From: Isoptericola croceus
GTDB lineage: Bacteria > Actinomycetota > Actinomycetes > Actinomycetales > Cellulomonadaceae
Length of the DNA: 64,000 bases
Direction: 5' to 3'
NCBI RefSeq assembly: GCF_029382255.1
Contig: NZ_JARLLG010000001.1
Location: 434,001 to 498,000 of the forward strand
This document shows, piece by piece, positions 34,167 to 42,949 of the stretch (its first letter is position 1; every line of letters begins with the position of its first letter). The translations under genes were made by a program, and so were the position numbers. The notes under the pieces are model-generated. The model had not been told where the DNA came from and searched no databases. It worked only from the letters and a program-made list of their open reading frames with translations.

Positions 34167-36950
34167 ATGCCCCAGGCCCGCAAGCTCGTGATCGTGGAGT
34201 CTCCCACCAAGGCTCGCAAGATCCAGAGCTACCTCGGCGACGACTACGTCGTCGAGGCCAGCGTCGGCCACATCCGTGACCTGCCGCAGCCCTCGGAGCT
34301 CCCGGCCGAGATGAAGAAGGGGCCGTACAAGAAGTTCGCCGTCGACGTCGACAACGGGTTCGACCCCTACTACGAGGTCTACGCGGACAAGAAGGCCAAG
34401 GTCAGAGAGCTGAAGGCCGCGCTCAAGGACGCCGACGAGCTCTTCCTCGCCACCGATGAGGACCGCGAAGGCGAGGCGATCGCCTGGCACCTCATCGAGG
34501 CGCTGAAGCCCAAGGTGCCGGTGCGCCGCATGGTCTTCCACGAGATCACCCGCGAGGCCATCGCCCGCGCCCTGGAGAACCCCCGCGAGCTGGACTCGGA
34601 CCTCGTGGACGCCCAGGAGACCCGCCGCATCCTCGACCGGCTCTACGGCTACGAGGTCTCGCCGGTGCTGTGGCGCAAGGTCCGTCAGGGCCTGTCCGCG
34701 GGCCGCGTGCAGTCCGTGGCGACACGGCTGGTCGTGGAGCGCGAACGGGACCGGATGGCCTTCGTCACGGCCGACTACTGGGACGTCACCGGCTCCTTCG
34801 CACCCGAGACGGGTGACGACGCCGGCCAGCTCTTCCGTGCCCGGCTGACCGGCCTCGGCGGCGACCGCGTCGCGGCGGGCCGTGACTTCGACGACCGCGG
34901 GCGCCTCAAGGTGCGCACCGGCGTCGTGCACCTCGACGAGGCGGAGGCGCACGCCGTCGTCGCCGGGCTCGACGACGCGTCCTTCGCCGTCCGCTCGCTG
35001 GAGACCAAGCCGTACTCGCGCAAGCCCGCCGCGCCGTTCACCACGTCCACGCTGCAGCAGGAGGCCTCGCGCAAGCTGCGGATGGCCTCGCGGCAGACGA
35101 TGCGCACGGCGCAGGCGCTGTACGAGAACGGCTACATCACCTACATGCGGACCGACTCGCCCGCGCTGTCCGCGGAGGCGACGGACGCGGCCCGGCGCCA
35201 GGCCGCCGAGCTGTACGGCCCCGAGTACGTGCCGGGCGCGCCGCGGCTGTACGCCTCGAAGAACAAGGGTGCCCAGGAGGCGCACGAGGCGATCCGTCCC
35301 GCCGGTGACTCGTTCCGCACCCCGGCGCAGGTCGCCCGCGAGATCTCCGGCGACCAGTTCAAGCTCTACGAGCTCATCTGGAAGCGCACGGTCGCCTCCC
35401 AGATGGCCGACGCCAAGGGGTCGACGGCGTCCGTGCGGCTCGCCGCGACGCTCGGCTCCGGTGCGGGCGAGCGGGCCGGCAGCGACGCCGTCTTCTCGGC
35501 GTCGGGCACGGTCATCACGTTCCGCGGGTTCCTGGCGGCGTACGAGGAGTCGCGCGACGTCGACCCTGCCGCCGAGAGCGAGCCGGCCGGCGGCGCGGCC
35601 TCGGGCGCGGCGAAGGAGAACCGGCTGCCGCGCATGGCCGAGGGCGACGCCCTGGCCGGTACGGAGCTGGCCGCCGAGGGGCACTCCACCTCGCCGCCCG
35701 CCCGGTACACCGAGGCCTCCCTGGTCAAGGCGCTCGAGGAGCTCGGCATCGGCCGGCCCTCCACGTACGCCGCGACGATCTCGACCGTGCAGGACCGCGG
35801 CTACGTGCGGACCAAGGGCCAGGCGATGGTGCCCACCTGGCTGGCGTTCGCCGTCGTGAAGCTGCTCGAGGAGCACTTCGGCCGCCTCATCGACTACGAC
35901 TTCACCGCGGCGATGGAGGCGGACCTCGACGAGATCGCTGCGGGGGAGCGCGAGCGGGTCGCCTGGCTGACCCGGTTCTACTTCGGCGACAGCGCGCAGG
36001 ACTCGGGCGCGGAGGCGCAGAGCTGGGGCCTGCGGGACCTGGTGGCCGACCTCGGCGAGATCGACCCCGTGGCGATCAACTCCGTGGAGATCGGCGAGGG
36101 GATCCGGGTGCGGGTGGGCCGGTACGGGCCGTACCTGGAGGACCTGCGCGCCGAGCCCGACGCCGAGGGGAAGGCGCCGCGCGCCGCGGTCCCCGAGGAG
36201 ATCGCGCCGGACGAGCTGACGGTGGCCAAGGCGCGCGAGCTGCTCGCCGCGGGTGCCGACGACGGCCGGGTGCTGGGCGTCGACCCGGAGTCGGGGAACG
36301 AGATCGTGGCGAAGAACGGCCGCTACGGTCCGTACGTCACCGAGGTGCTCGACCTGCCGGAGATCGACCCCGACCTGTCGGCCGCCGCGAAGAAGAAGGC
36401 GAAGGCCGCGCAGCCGAAGCCGCGCACAGGCTCGCTGCTGCAGTCGATGGCGCTGGACTCCGTGACGCTCGAGGACGCGCTGAAGATCCTGTCGCTGCCC
36501 CGCGTGGTCGGCAAGGACCCGGAGTCGGGCGACGACATCACCGCGCAGAACGGCCGGTACGGCCCGTACCTGAAGAAGGGCACCGACTCGCGCACCATCG
36601 CCTCGGAGGAGCAGCTCTTCACGATCACGCTGGACGAGGCGCTGAAGATCTACGCCGAGCCCAAGCGGCGGGGAGCGCGGGCGGCGACACCGCCGCTGCG
36701 CGAGCTGGGCGACGACCCGACCAGCGGCAAGCCGATCGTCGTCAAGGACGGCCGGTTCGGGGCGTACGTGACCGACGGCGAGACGAACCGCACGTTGCCG
36801 CGCGACCTCACCCCGGAGTCGATCACCCCCGAGCGGGCGATCGAGCTCCTGGCGGAGAAGCGCGCGCAGGGTCCCAAGAAGCGCAAGGCGCCCGCCAAGA
36901 AGCCGGCGGCGAAGAAGGCCCCCGCCAAGAAGTCGACGACGAAGAAGTAG
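34167..36950 (+). CDS. topA: DNA topoisomerase I (type IA)
   Basis: A 927-residue enzyme, normal for actinobacteria. Toprim domain at the N-terminus (RKLVIVESPTKARKI, then LFLATDEDREGEAIAWHL with the acidic DxE). Active-site Tyr in YITYMRTDSP near residue 324, with SAGRVQSVATRL and HEAIRP nearby. From about residue 600 there are several topo C-terminal repeats (ENGRYGPYL-, KNGRYGPYV-like). The last 30 residues are a Lys/Ala/Pro tail (KKRKAPAKKPAAKKAPAK) that replaces zinc fingers, as in other actinobacteria. It relaxes negative supercoils. AGCAGGAACGG precedes ATG 34167. Confidence 0.95.
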   Translation: MPQARKLVIVESPTKARKIQSYLGDDYVVEASVGHIRDLPQPSELPAEMKKGPYKKFAVDVDNGFDPYYEVYADKKAKVRELKAALKDADELFLATDEDREGEAIAWHLIEALKPKVPVRRMVFHEITREAIARALENPRELDSDLVDAQETRRILDRLYGYEVSPVLWRKVRQGLSAGRVQSVATRLVVERERDRMAFVTADYWDVTGSFAPETGDDAGQLFRARLTGLGGDRVAAGRDFDDRGRLKVRTGVVHLDEAEAHAVVAGLDDASFAVRSLETKPYSRKPAAPFTTSTLQQEASRKLRMASRQTMRTAQALYENGYITYMRTDSPALSAEATDAARRQAAELYGPEYVPGAPRLYASKNKGAQEAHEAIRPAGDSFRTPAQVAREISGDQFKLYELIWKRTVASQMADAKGSTASVRLAATLGSGAGERAGSDAVFSASGTVITFRGFLAAYEESRDVDPAAESEPAGGAASGAAKENRLPRMAEGDALAGTELAAEGHSTSPPARYTEASLVKALEELGIGRPSTYAATISTVQDRGYVRTKGQAMVPTWLAFAVVKLLEEHFGRLIDYDFTAAMEADLDEIAAGERERVAWLTRFYFGDSAQDSGAEAQSWGLRDLVADLGEIDPVAINSVEIGEGIRVRVGRYGPYLEDLRAEPDAEGKAPRAAVPEEIAPDELTVAKARELLAAGADDGRVLGVDPESGNEIVAKNGRYGPYVTEVLDLPEIDPDLSAAAKKKAKAAQPKPRTGSLLQSMALDSVTLEDALKILSLPRVVGKDPESGDDITAQNGRYGPYLKKGTDSRTIASEEQLFTITLDEALKIYAEPKRRGARAATPPLRELGDDPTSGKPIVVKDGRFGAYVTDGETNRTLPRDLTPESITPERAIELLAEKRAQGPKKRKAPAKKPAAKKAPAKKSTTKK

Positions 36951-37062
36951 CGGGCGGCTGCGCCTGCCCGCACCCGCCCGCTGCCGATGGGGAGCGCTCT
37001 CCATGGGCACGGCACCGCGCCTGCCGCTAGGGTCCGTCAGCAGAACCCGGACAAAGGTGGCG

Positions 37063-38154
37063 ATGGGCATGCTGTACGGATCGGACACCGAGGCGCTCCG
37101 CCGGCTCGGCGAGCTGCTGGAGCAGCGTGCCGAGGCCCTGGACGACCAGGTCACCGCGATAGGCGACCAGGTGCAGGGCGTTCCGTGGTTCGGTCCGTCG
37201 AGCGAGATGTTCGTCGAGGAGTGGTGGTCGTTGCACCGGCCCGGGATGCAGGCTGCCGCAGCCGGGCTGAGGACTGCCGGGGCGGCGGCGATGCGGAACG
37301 CGGAGGCGCAGGAGACGACCAGCTCGGACCTGGGAGGTTCGGGATCGACGGGCGGGTCCTCGGCGGGCACCGGGGGGTCGGGTAGCGGGAGCGCTGGTGG
37401 GTCCGGTGCGGAGTCGACCGGACCGGCTCCCCACGCGTTCGTGACCACGGCCGGCGACGGGTCGGGGTCCGGGTCCGGGTCGGACGGCGGCGGTGACGCA
37501 CCGAGGCCGGGACCGGTACCCCTCGAGGACCGGCGTCCCACCGAGGAGATCCTCGAGGAGTACCAGGTCTCCGACGCGGAGATGGTGGACTGGAAACCCT
37601 CGGGCCCAGGGGTGTGGCTCGCAGACAAGCTCGGCCAGGTGGACCTCGACGAGATGGCGCCTCGGACGATCACCGAGAAGGAGGCCGAGATGCTCGACGA
37701 CCTGAGCATCTTCGGGAAGAAGGACTTCGAGGAGATCCACGATCTCGCTTTCGACGAGGCCGACAACCGCTTCGAGACCGAGAACCGGAACGATGACCAC
37801 AACGATGCGTTCCGGCACGCCTACTGGAGCGCGCTCATGGCCGACGAGTTCGGTGTCGAGTGGTCGCACGACTTCGGCACCGCGCACGAGCAGATCCCGG
37901 GGAACAACGCGGCGCGCGAGGCGATGGACCTGTACAACAACGAGGTCGGGCGGCAGATCGCGGACGCCAACCCGGGTGCGAGCCGGCAGGAGCTCGCGGA
38001 CCTCGTGGAGCAGGCGGTCCACGACGGCGAGATGGTCGTCGTCGGGCCGGACGGGTCCCTGGTCTACTCGGACCAGATCGCCTGGCACGAGACCGGTGAC
38101 GCGGACGGTCCGGCAGCGCCAGGTCAGGACCCGCAGTGGCAGGACGAGAGCTGA
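37063..38154 (+). CDS. WXG-type protein with DUF6973-like C-terminal domain, candidate secreted effector
   Basis: 363 residues from ATG 37063 (AAAGGTGG ribosome site). The N-terminal about 95 residues are helical: LRRLGELLEQRAEALDDQVT, then VPWFGPSSEMFVEEWW, a WxG-like turn, and a second helix, as in ESAT-6/WXG100 proteins secreted by type VII systems. A Gly/Ser/Thr linker (about 103-150) follows. The C-terminal domain (about 170-363) contains HNDAFRHAYWSALMADEFG, FGTAHEQIPGNNAAREAMDL and YNNEVGRQIA, the His/Asn-rich pattern of DUF6973 domains seen in polymorphic-toxin-like proteins. A lipoprotein gene follows after 6 bp. No secretion genes are in the window. Confidence 0.7.
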   Translation: MGMLYGSDTEALRRLGELLEQRAEALDDQVTAIGDQVQGVPWFGPSSEMFVEEWWSLHRPGMQAAAAGLRTAGAAAMRNAEAQETTSSDLGGSGSTGGSSAGTGGSGSGSAGGSGAESTGPAPHAFVTTAGDGSGSGSGSDGGGDAPRPGPVPLEDRRPTEEILEEYQVSDAEMVDWKPSGPGVWLADKLGQVDLDEMAPRTITEKEAEMLDDLSIFGKKDFEEIHDLAFDEADNRFETENRNDDHNDAFRHAYWSALMADEFGVEWSHDFGTAHEQIPGNNAAREAMDLYNNEVGRQIADANPGASRQELADLVEQAVHDGEMVVVGPDGSLVYSDQIAWHETGDADGPAAPGQDPQWQDES

Positions 38155-38160
38155 GGATCG

Positions 38161-38610
38161 ATGCGAGACAACCTGCGCAGGGCCGCCGCGGTCGCCGGGG
38201 CGATGTTCCTGCTGACGGCGTGCGGGAACCAGGGAGAGGACGTGGTGGGAGTGCCGGAGTACCAGTACGACGAGAGCGTGAACACGGCGGTCATCGACGC
38301 CGCGCAGGGTGGCGGCGCCGTCCTGCTGCGCGACGTGACGTCGCTGGAGTGGGACGAGGTCGCGCTCTTCAGCGAGGGTGCGACCCTCGACGAGATCGAG
38401 GAGCTCGTGGGACCGAGCGGGCTCCAGGGGAAGCGGTTCACGTCGACCACGAACCTGCTCGTGTTCCGGCTGGACGGAGAGCCGGTGGCCCTGCGGGGGA
38501 CGTCGGCGGACGTCTTCGCCGGTGAGTACGGCGAGCTCCTCGGGGCTGACGCGGTCATCGCTCCTGTGGAGGGTCGCTCGGGCCTGGTCGTGCTGAGGGA
38601 CGAGGGCTGA
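38161..38610 (+). CDS. Small lipoprotein, candidate immunity partner
   Basis: 149 residues, ATG 38161 with CTGAGGA before it, only 6 bp after the stop of the WXG/DUF6973 gene, so the two are one operon. A lipobox FLLTAC with Cys21 ends a short signal peptide. The mature part (about 128 residues) has VPEYQYDESVNTAVIDAAQ and LVFRLDGEPVALRGTSADVF, with mixed alpha/beta character. It resembles no family I know. Position, size and membrane attachment are those of an immunity protein for an extracellular or cell-surface effector. Its last 56 bp overlap the convergent gene at 38555. Confidence 0.6.
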   Translation: MRDNLRRAAAVAGAMFLLTACGNQGEDVVGVPEYQYDESVNTAVIDAAQGGGAVLLRDVTSLEWDEVALFSEGATLDEIEELVGPSGLQGKRFTSTTNLLVFRLDGEPVALRGTSADVFAGEYGELLGADAVIAPVEGRSGLVVLRDEG

Positions 38611-38842
38611 GGTCGCTCCGGGGTTCTCGAGGGGCGACCTCCACGACGTACGAGTGACCGTCGGGGCCGGTCACTCGCTCGAAGGTCCGCCGCAGCTCGG
38701 CCTCCCGTGCCTGGTCCGCGGGGCGCGGGGGGACGGGTGGCCCGCGGCGGATCGAGGCCGGTCCGAAGATCGGCAGGAACGTCTCGGTCAGGCGCATGCC
38801 CCAGGTGCGGTCGTCGCCGGGGCGGCGGGTGAACAGTCCCAT
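38555..38842 (-). CDS. Small protein of unknown function, under OhrR-type control
   Basis: 95 residues from ATG 38842, with AAGGAGTG 5 nt upstream, a good ribosome site. It reads MGLFTRRPGDDRTWGMRLTE, FGPASIRRGPPVPPRPADQA, then a charged tail ending in a Pro/Ser/Arg-rich stretch. No transmembrane helix or signal. It is divergent from the OhrR-type gene, and a large palindrome (38851-38879) lies directly between the starts, so it is probably induced by the same signal. It overlaps the end of the lipoprotein gene (38610) tail to tail. I recognise no family. Confidence 0.6.
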   Translation of the reverse strand: MGLFTRRPGDDRTWGMRLTETFLPIFGPASIRRGPPVPPRPADQAREAELRRTFERVTGPDGHSYVVEVAPREPRSDLSPRPSARPGPSDPPQER

Positions 38843-38850
38843 CCACACTC

Positions 38851-38879
38851 CTTGGTGTACCAATGATTGGTGCACCAAG
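38851..38879. promoter_or_regulatory. MarR/OhrR-type operator
   Basis: A 29-bp near-perfect palindrome: CTTGGTGTACCAAT (38851-38864), G, ATTGGTGCACCAAG (38866-38879), with one mismatch between arms. The right arm contains TTGGTGCACCAA, a perfect 12-bp palindrome, and the left a near copy, so two regulator dimers could bind. It separates the small gene at 38842 (minus) and the OhrR-type gene at 38904 (plus). Confidence 0.8.
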
Positions 38880-38891
38880 GATAGCTCGACC

Positions 38892-38897
38892 TAGGCT
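38892..38897 (+). promoter_or_regulatory. -10 hexamer of leaderless OhrR-type gene
   Basis: TAGGCT ends 6 nt before ATG 38904, with no Shine-Dalgarno sequence. The operator dyad lies immediately upstream and would overlap the promoter spacer. Confidence 0.5.
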
Positions 38898-38903
38898 GAC
38901 CAC

Positions 38904-39371
38904 ATGGACCAGCCTGAGGACCCGCTCGCGCTCGAGGCGCAGGTCTGCTTCGCCCTGTCGGCCTCCGCCCGGGCGATGGTCGCGCTGTACCGCCCGGTCC
39001 TCGAGCCGCTGGGCCTCACCCACCCGCAGTACCTCGTGCTCCTCGGGCTCTGGGAGGACGCCGGAGCCGGGCGGACGACGTCGGTGACCGGCCTGGCCGC
39101 GCGGCTCTACCTCGACCCCGGCACGCTGTCCCCGCTGCTGAAGCGCCTCGAGCAGCAGGGGCTCGTCGAGCGGCGCCGCGGGGCGGCAGACGCCCGCGTC
39201 GTCGAGGTGCACCTCACCGAGGCGGGGGCGGCGCTGCGCACCGAGGCGCTCCAGGTGCCCGCCCGCGTCGTCGAGGCCAGCGGGCTCGGCCTGGACGAGC
39301 TCCAGCGGGTCCGGGCGGCGGCGGACGCCGTCATCGCGGCTGCGTACGGCACCGCTACGGTGAGCGCATGA
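38904..39371 (+). CDS. MarR family regulator of OhrR type
   Basis: 155 residues. It opens DPLALEAQVCFALSASARAM and LGLTHPQYLVLLGLWE, the OhrR sub-type pattern. The reactive Cys is Cys15, the same position as in Bacillus OhrR, and Tyr29 is kept, though the Tyr19 partner is Ser. The winged helix runs from VTGLAARLYLDPGTLSPLLKRL to RRGAADARVVEVHLTEAG. OhrR proteins sense organic peroxides or hypochlorite by oxidation of this Cys. No ohr gene is adjacent; the target here is the divergent small protein and itself. The stop overlaps the next ATG by 4 nt. Confidence 0.85.
   Translation: MDQPEDPLALEAQVCFALSASARAMVALYRPVLEPLGLTHPQYLVLLGLWEDAGAGRTTSVTGLAARLYLDPGTLSPLLKRLEQQGLVERRRGAADARVVEVHLTEAGAALRTEALQVPARVVEASGLGLDELQRVRAAADAVIAAAYGTATVSA
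39356..39361 (+). promoter_or_regulatory. -10 hexamer before the Gfo/Idh/MocA gene
   Basis: TACGGT ends 6 nt before ATG 39368, inside the end of the OhrR-type gene. It suggests that the oxidoreductase has its own leaderless transcript besides read-through. Confidence 0.45.
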
Positions 39372-40438
39372 CCGACAACGCTGCCGTCGACCCGGCCACC
39401 TACGCCGCACGCCTGACCACCGCCGATCTGGCCGGCACGGTCCCCGACCTGCTCGCCGCGCCCGCGCTGCGGTGGGGCGTGCTCGGCGCCGGCAACATCG
39501 CCGCGTCGTTCTCGGACGGGGTCCGCGAGCGCACCGCCGCGCAGGTGACCGCCGTCGGTTCGCGCTCGGTGGACAAGGCTCAGGCGTTCGCCGACGCGCA
39601 CGCTCCCGGTGCCCGCGCCCACGGCGGCTACGCCGAGCTGGTGGCCGACGACGACGTGGACGTCGTCTACGTCGCCACGCCACACTCGCACCACCTCGAG
39701 CACGCGTTGCTGGCGATCGAGGCCGGCAAGCACGTCCTGGTGGAGAAGCCGTTGACGCGCTCGGTGTCGGAGTCGCGCACGCTGCTGGACGCCGCGCAAG
39801 CGGCCGGCGTGTTCTGCATGGAGGCGGTCTGGACGAGGTTCCTGCCGCACGTCGCCGCGATCCGCGGTGCGATCGCCCGCGGTGAGATCGGTGAGGTGCG
39901 TACCGTCATCGCCGAGTTCGACGTCGCCTTCGCGTTCGACCCGTCGCACCGGCTCTTCGCCCCGGAGCTCGCCGGCGGTGCGCTGCTCGACCTGGGGATC
40001 TACCCGATCACCTTCGCCCACGACCTGCTCGGCGCGCCCGACACGGTGCTGGCGCACGGCACGCTCGCCGAGACCGGCGTCGACGACCACGTGAGCATGA
40101 TCCTCGGCTACGACGGCGGTGCGCAGGCCGTCCTGCACACCTCCTCCGGGGCGTCCGGCGGTGCGGGTGCGCGCATCATCGGCACGCGCGGCCGCATCGA
40201 GGTCCCCGAGTTCTTCTTCGGCCCGACGGGCTTCGAGGTGGTGCGCGACGACGGCCCCTCCTGGACCTTCACCTCGCCGGACGGCGAGGGCAAGGCGTAC
40301 GAGGCGGCCGAGGTCGCACGCTGCCTGGACGCCGGGCAGACCCAGAGCGCGCGGATGCCGTGGTCGGACACCCTCGAGGTCATGGCGATCCTGGACGAGG
40401 TCCGTGCCGGCCTCGGGGTGGTCTACCCGGGTGAGTGA
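39368..40438 (+). CDS. Gfo/Idh/MocA family oxidoreductase
   Basis: A 356-residue NAD(P)-dependent dehydrogenase. The Rossmann part has LRWGVLGAGNIAASFSDGV, AVGSRSVDKAQAFADAHA, DVVYVATPHSHHLEHALLAI and GKHVLVEKPLTRS with the conserved EKP. The C-terminal beta sheet includes GGALLDLGIYPITFAHDLLG with the catalytic His region. The family oxidises sugars, inositol or related polyols, or reduces their ketones; no substrate is indicated. The first 30 residues are an extension before the Rossmann fold. Its ATG overlaps the regulator's stop. Confidence 0.88.
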   Translation: MTDNAAVDPATYAARLTTADLAGTVPDLLAAPALRWGVLGAGNIAASFSDGVRERTAAQVTAVGSRSVDKAQAFADAHAPGARAHGGYAELVADDDVDVVYVATPHSHHLEHALLAIEAGKHVLVEKPLTRSVSESRTLLDAAQAAGVFCMEAVWTRFLPHVAAIRGAIARGEIGEVRTVIAEFDVAFAFDPSHRLFAPELAGGALLDLGIYPITFAHDLLGAPDTVLAHGTLAETGVDDHVSMILGYDGGAQAVLHTSSGASGGAGARIIGTRGRIEVPEFFFGPTGFEVVRDDGPSWTFTSPDGEGKAYEAAEVARCLDAGQTQSARMPWSDTLEVMAILDEVRAGLGVVYPGE

Positions 40439-40465
40439 GGCCGACGGCCTGGACGTGTCGACCGG

Positions 40466-40861
40466 TCAGCGTGTCAGCCGGCGGCCGGTGAGGGCCTCCG
40501 GCACGATGCGAACCCACACGTTCTTGCCGTCGTCGAGGTAGGAGACCAGGCCTGTCGCCTCGGCGGCGGCCACGTCGGCGTCGTGCTCGAGGATCTCGGC
40601 GGTGCCCTTGACCACGACGCTCGTCGCGACCTCAGGCGTCCACTCGTCGGCCTCGAAGGCCACCCGAGCGTTCACCGCGACCTCGACGAGCTTGCTGCCG
40701 GGGTACGTCCGGAAGTACACGTGGCCGTCGGCTGCGGCGAAGGACACCGGGAAGATGTCGGGCTCGCCGGCCACGGCGGTCGCGAGCCGCCCGACGGGCT
40801 GCGTCCGCAGGAGCTCCCAGCACTCGTCCTCGGTGAGCTTCTCGACGGTCTGTGCGGTCAT
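40466..40861 (-). CDS. Pyridoxamine 5'-phosphate oxidase-like flavin protein
   Basis: 131 residues from ATG 40861 with AGGAGG 6 nt before it. The split-barrel PNPOx-like fold shows ECWELLRTQPVGRLATAVAG, DIFPVSFAADGHVYFRTYPG-like sequence, KLVEVAVNARVAFEAD and WVRIVPEALTGRRL at the end, a typical FMN/F420-binding small split barrel. Many actinobacterial members bind F420, FMN or heme. The function is not known. It is convergent with the Gfo/Idh/MocA gene and divergent from tmk. Confidence 0.8.
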   Translation of the reverse strand: MTAQTVEKLTEDECWELLRTQPVGRLATAVAGEPDIFPVSFAAADGHVYFRTYPGSKLVEVAVNARVAFEADEWTPEVATSVVVKGTAEILEHDADVAAAEATGLVSYLDDGKNVWVRIVPEALTGRRLTR

Positions 40862-40972
40862 GGCGCCTCCTCTGCTGGTGGTGGCCCCATCGTCCCACGT
40901 CGCGGCCCGCGGCGGGCTGGTTGTGGGCGGGTGCACGGGGCCGGACGAGAGCCCTGTGTGGGCAGCCGCGGC

Positions 40973-40978
40973 TAGGGT
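40973..40978 (+). promoter_or_regulatory. -10 hexamer of leaderless tmk
   Basis: TAGGGT ends 6 nt before GTG 40985, with no Shine-Dalgarno sequence. Confidence 0.5.
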
Positions 40979-40984
40979 GGCGCC

Positions 40985-41626
40985 GTGAGCACAGCACCGG
41001 GGTACTTCGTCTCGTTCGAGGGTGGCGACGGCGCGGGCAAGTCCACGCACGTGCGCCTGCTCGGTTCCTGGCTGGGCGAGGTCACCGGCCACGAGGTCGT
41101 GCTGACCAGAGAACCGGGGGGGACGGACCTCGGGGCGCAGCTCCGGCAGGCGGTCCTGCACGGGGACGACCTCGACCCGCGCACGGAGGCTCTCCTCTAC
41201 GCCACCGACCGCGCGCACCACGTCGCCACCGTGGTGCGACCGGCCCTCGCGCGCGGTGCCGTCGTGGTGACCGATCGCTACCTGGACTCGTCGGTCGCCT
41301 ACCAGGCCGGTGGTCGCGAGCTGGGGGAGCGGGAGGTGGAGGACCTGTCCCTCTGGGCCACCGGCGGCCTGCTGCCGGACGTCACCGTGCTGCTCGACCT
41401 GGATCCCGGGGAGGCCGCAGGACGGCTCACCGGGGCGCCGGACCGCCTGGAGCGCGCCGGCGCCGAGTTCCACCGCCGCACCCGTGAGGCGTTCCTGCGG
41501 CGCGCGGCGGCAGACCCTGGGCGCTGGCTCGTGGTGGACGCCTCCGCCTCGCGCGAGGACGTGCAGGCGCAGATCCGGGTCGACGTCGCGGCGCGGCTGG
41601 GCCTGACACCGGAGGTCCGGGCGTGA
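40985..41626 (+). CDS. tmk: Thymidylate kinase
   Basis: 213 residues. [20 protein letters not shown] holds the P-loop; [34 protein letters not shown] and a Gly-Arg-rich lid ([20 protein letters not shown]) follow. It phosphorylates dTMP to dTDP with ATP, needed for DNA synthesis. The DRY/DRYLDSS motif matches dTMP binding. It is followed by holB 46 bp later, the usual actinobacterial pairing. GTG start, leaderless. Confidence 0.93.
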   Translation: MSTAPGYFVSFEGGDGAGKSTHVRLLGSWLGEVTGHEVVLTREPGGTDLGAQLRQAVLHGDDLDPRTEALLYATDRAHHVATVVRPALARGAVVVTDRYLDSSVAYQAGGRELGEREVEDLSLWATGGLLPDVTVLLDLDPGEAAGRLTGAPDRLERAGAEFHRRTREAFLRRAAADPGRWLVVDASASREDVQAQIRVDVAARLGLTPEVRA

Positions 41627-41672
41627 GAGCGAGGAGCGCGGCACCGCAGCACTCCGCCGAGGGGGGATCGCC

Positions 41673-42836
41673 GTGAGCGTGTGGGACGACGTCGTCGGGC
41701 AGCCCGACGCCGTCCGCGTGCTGCAGCGCGCGGCGACCGACCCGACCGCCATGACCCACGCCTGGCTGGTGACCGGCCCGCCGGGCTCCGGACGTTCCGT
41801 CGCGGCACGCGCCTTCGCTGCGTCGCTGCAGTGCACGGGCAGCACAGAAGGCGCCCCGGGCGCAGGGCCGGGCTGCGGCCGGTGCCAGGCCTGCACCACC
41901 ACCCTGGCGGGGACGCACCCCGACCTCATGGTGGTCGCCACCGAGAAGGTGGTCATCACGATCGACGAGGTGCGTGGCCTTGTCACGGCGGCGGCACGCA
42001 CCCCGTCCGTGGGGCGCTACCGCGTCATCGTCGTCGAGGACGCCGACCGCATGGCGGAGCGCACCACCAACGTGCTGCTGAAGTCCATCGAGGAACCGCC
42101 GCCGCACACCGTGTGGGTGCTCTGCGCCCCCAGCGTCCAGGACGTGCTGCCGACCATCCGCTCGCGGTGCCGGGCCGTGGGGCTGCGGGTGCCGCCGGCG
42201 CGGGACGTCGCGGACCTGCTCGTGCGACGCGACGGCGCCGACCCGACCCTGGCGCTGGACGCCGCGCGGGCGGCGCAGTCGCACGTCGGGCTGGCCCGGC
42301 GTCTCGCCCGCGACCCGGAGGCGCGCTCGCGGCGCAGCGCCGTCCTCGAGGTCGCCCGCCGCATCCGCGGGGTGCCCGACGCCGTGCTCGCGGCGTCCGA
42401 GCTCGTCGACGTCGCCAAGGCGGAGGCTGCCGCGGCAACCGTCGAACGCGACGCGACGGAGAAGGCCGAGCTGCTGCGCGCCCTCGGCGTGGGCGAGGGG
42501 GACACGCTCCCGCCCAAGCTGCGTTCCCAGCTCAAGCAGCTCGAGGACGACCAGAAGCGGCGCGCCACCCGCCGCCAGCGGGACGTGCTCGACCGGTCGA
42601 TGGTCGATCTCCTCTCGCTCTACCGTGACGTCCTCGTGGTCCAGCTCGGCGCCGAGGTGGAGCTGGTCAACTCCGCGCACGCGGACGTCGTCCGGTCGCT
42701 GGCTCGCGACGCCACGCCGGAGCAGACCGTGCGCCGGATGGACGCGATCGGCACGGCGCGCGAGCGCCTCGAGGGCAACGTCGCGCCGCTGCTGGCGCTG
42801 GAGGCGATGACCATCGCGCTGCGGCCACAGGGCTGA
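41673..42836 (+). CDS. holB: DNA polymerase III delta' subunit
   Basis: A 387-residue clamp-loader subunit. GTG 41673 follows GGGGGGATCGCC. WDDVVGQPDAVRVLQRA starts the AAA+-like fold; the nucleotide site is GPPGSGRSVAARAF, in which Arg replaces the Walker Lys as is usual in delta', so it does not hydrolyse ATP. A zinc motif CGRCQAC (about residue 66) and VVEDADRMAERTTNVLLKSI, EEPPPHTVW and IRSRC complete the family. It works with delta, tau and beta in loading the clamp. It is cotranscribed with tmk. Confidence 0.9.
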   Translation: MSVWDDVVGQPDAVRVLQRAATDPTAMTHAWLVTGPPGSGRSVAARAFAASLQCTGSTEGAPGAGPGCGRCQACTTTLAGTHPDLMVVATEKVVITIDEVRGLVTAAARTPSVGRYRVIVVEDADRMAERTTNVLLKSIEEPPPHTVWVLCAPSVQDVLPTIRSRCRAVGLRVPPARDVADLLVRRDGADPTLALDAARAAQSHVGLARRLARDPEARSRRSAVLEVARRIRGVPDAVLAASELVDVAKAEAAAATVERDATEKAELLRALGVGEGDTLPPKLRSQLKQLEDDQKRRATRRQRDVLDRSMVDLLSLYRDVLVVQLGAEVELVNSAHADVVRSLARDATPEQTVRRMDAIGTARERLEGNVAPLLALEAMTIALRPQG

Positions 42837-42949
42837 CGGCGAGGTGAGTTGTGGTCCGATGTCAAGTGGGGTCTTGCGTTTTCACCCGGTTTGTTCTGTG
42901 ATCGTCCGTGGCGTGCCATTCGGGCACCCCGACGACGATGAGGATGATG

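Noticed and set aside
33792-37802. 1336-codon minus-strand frame antisense to topA
   Set aside because: Same effect; it spans several genes and intergenic repeats and shows no motif.
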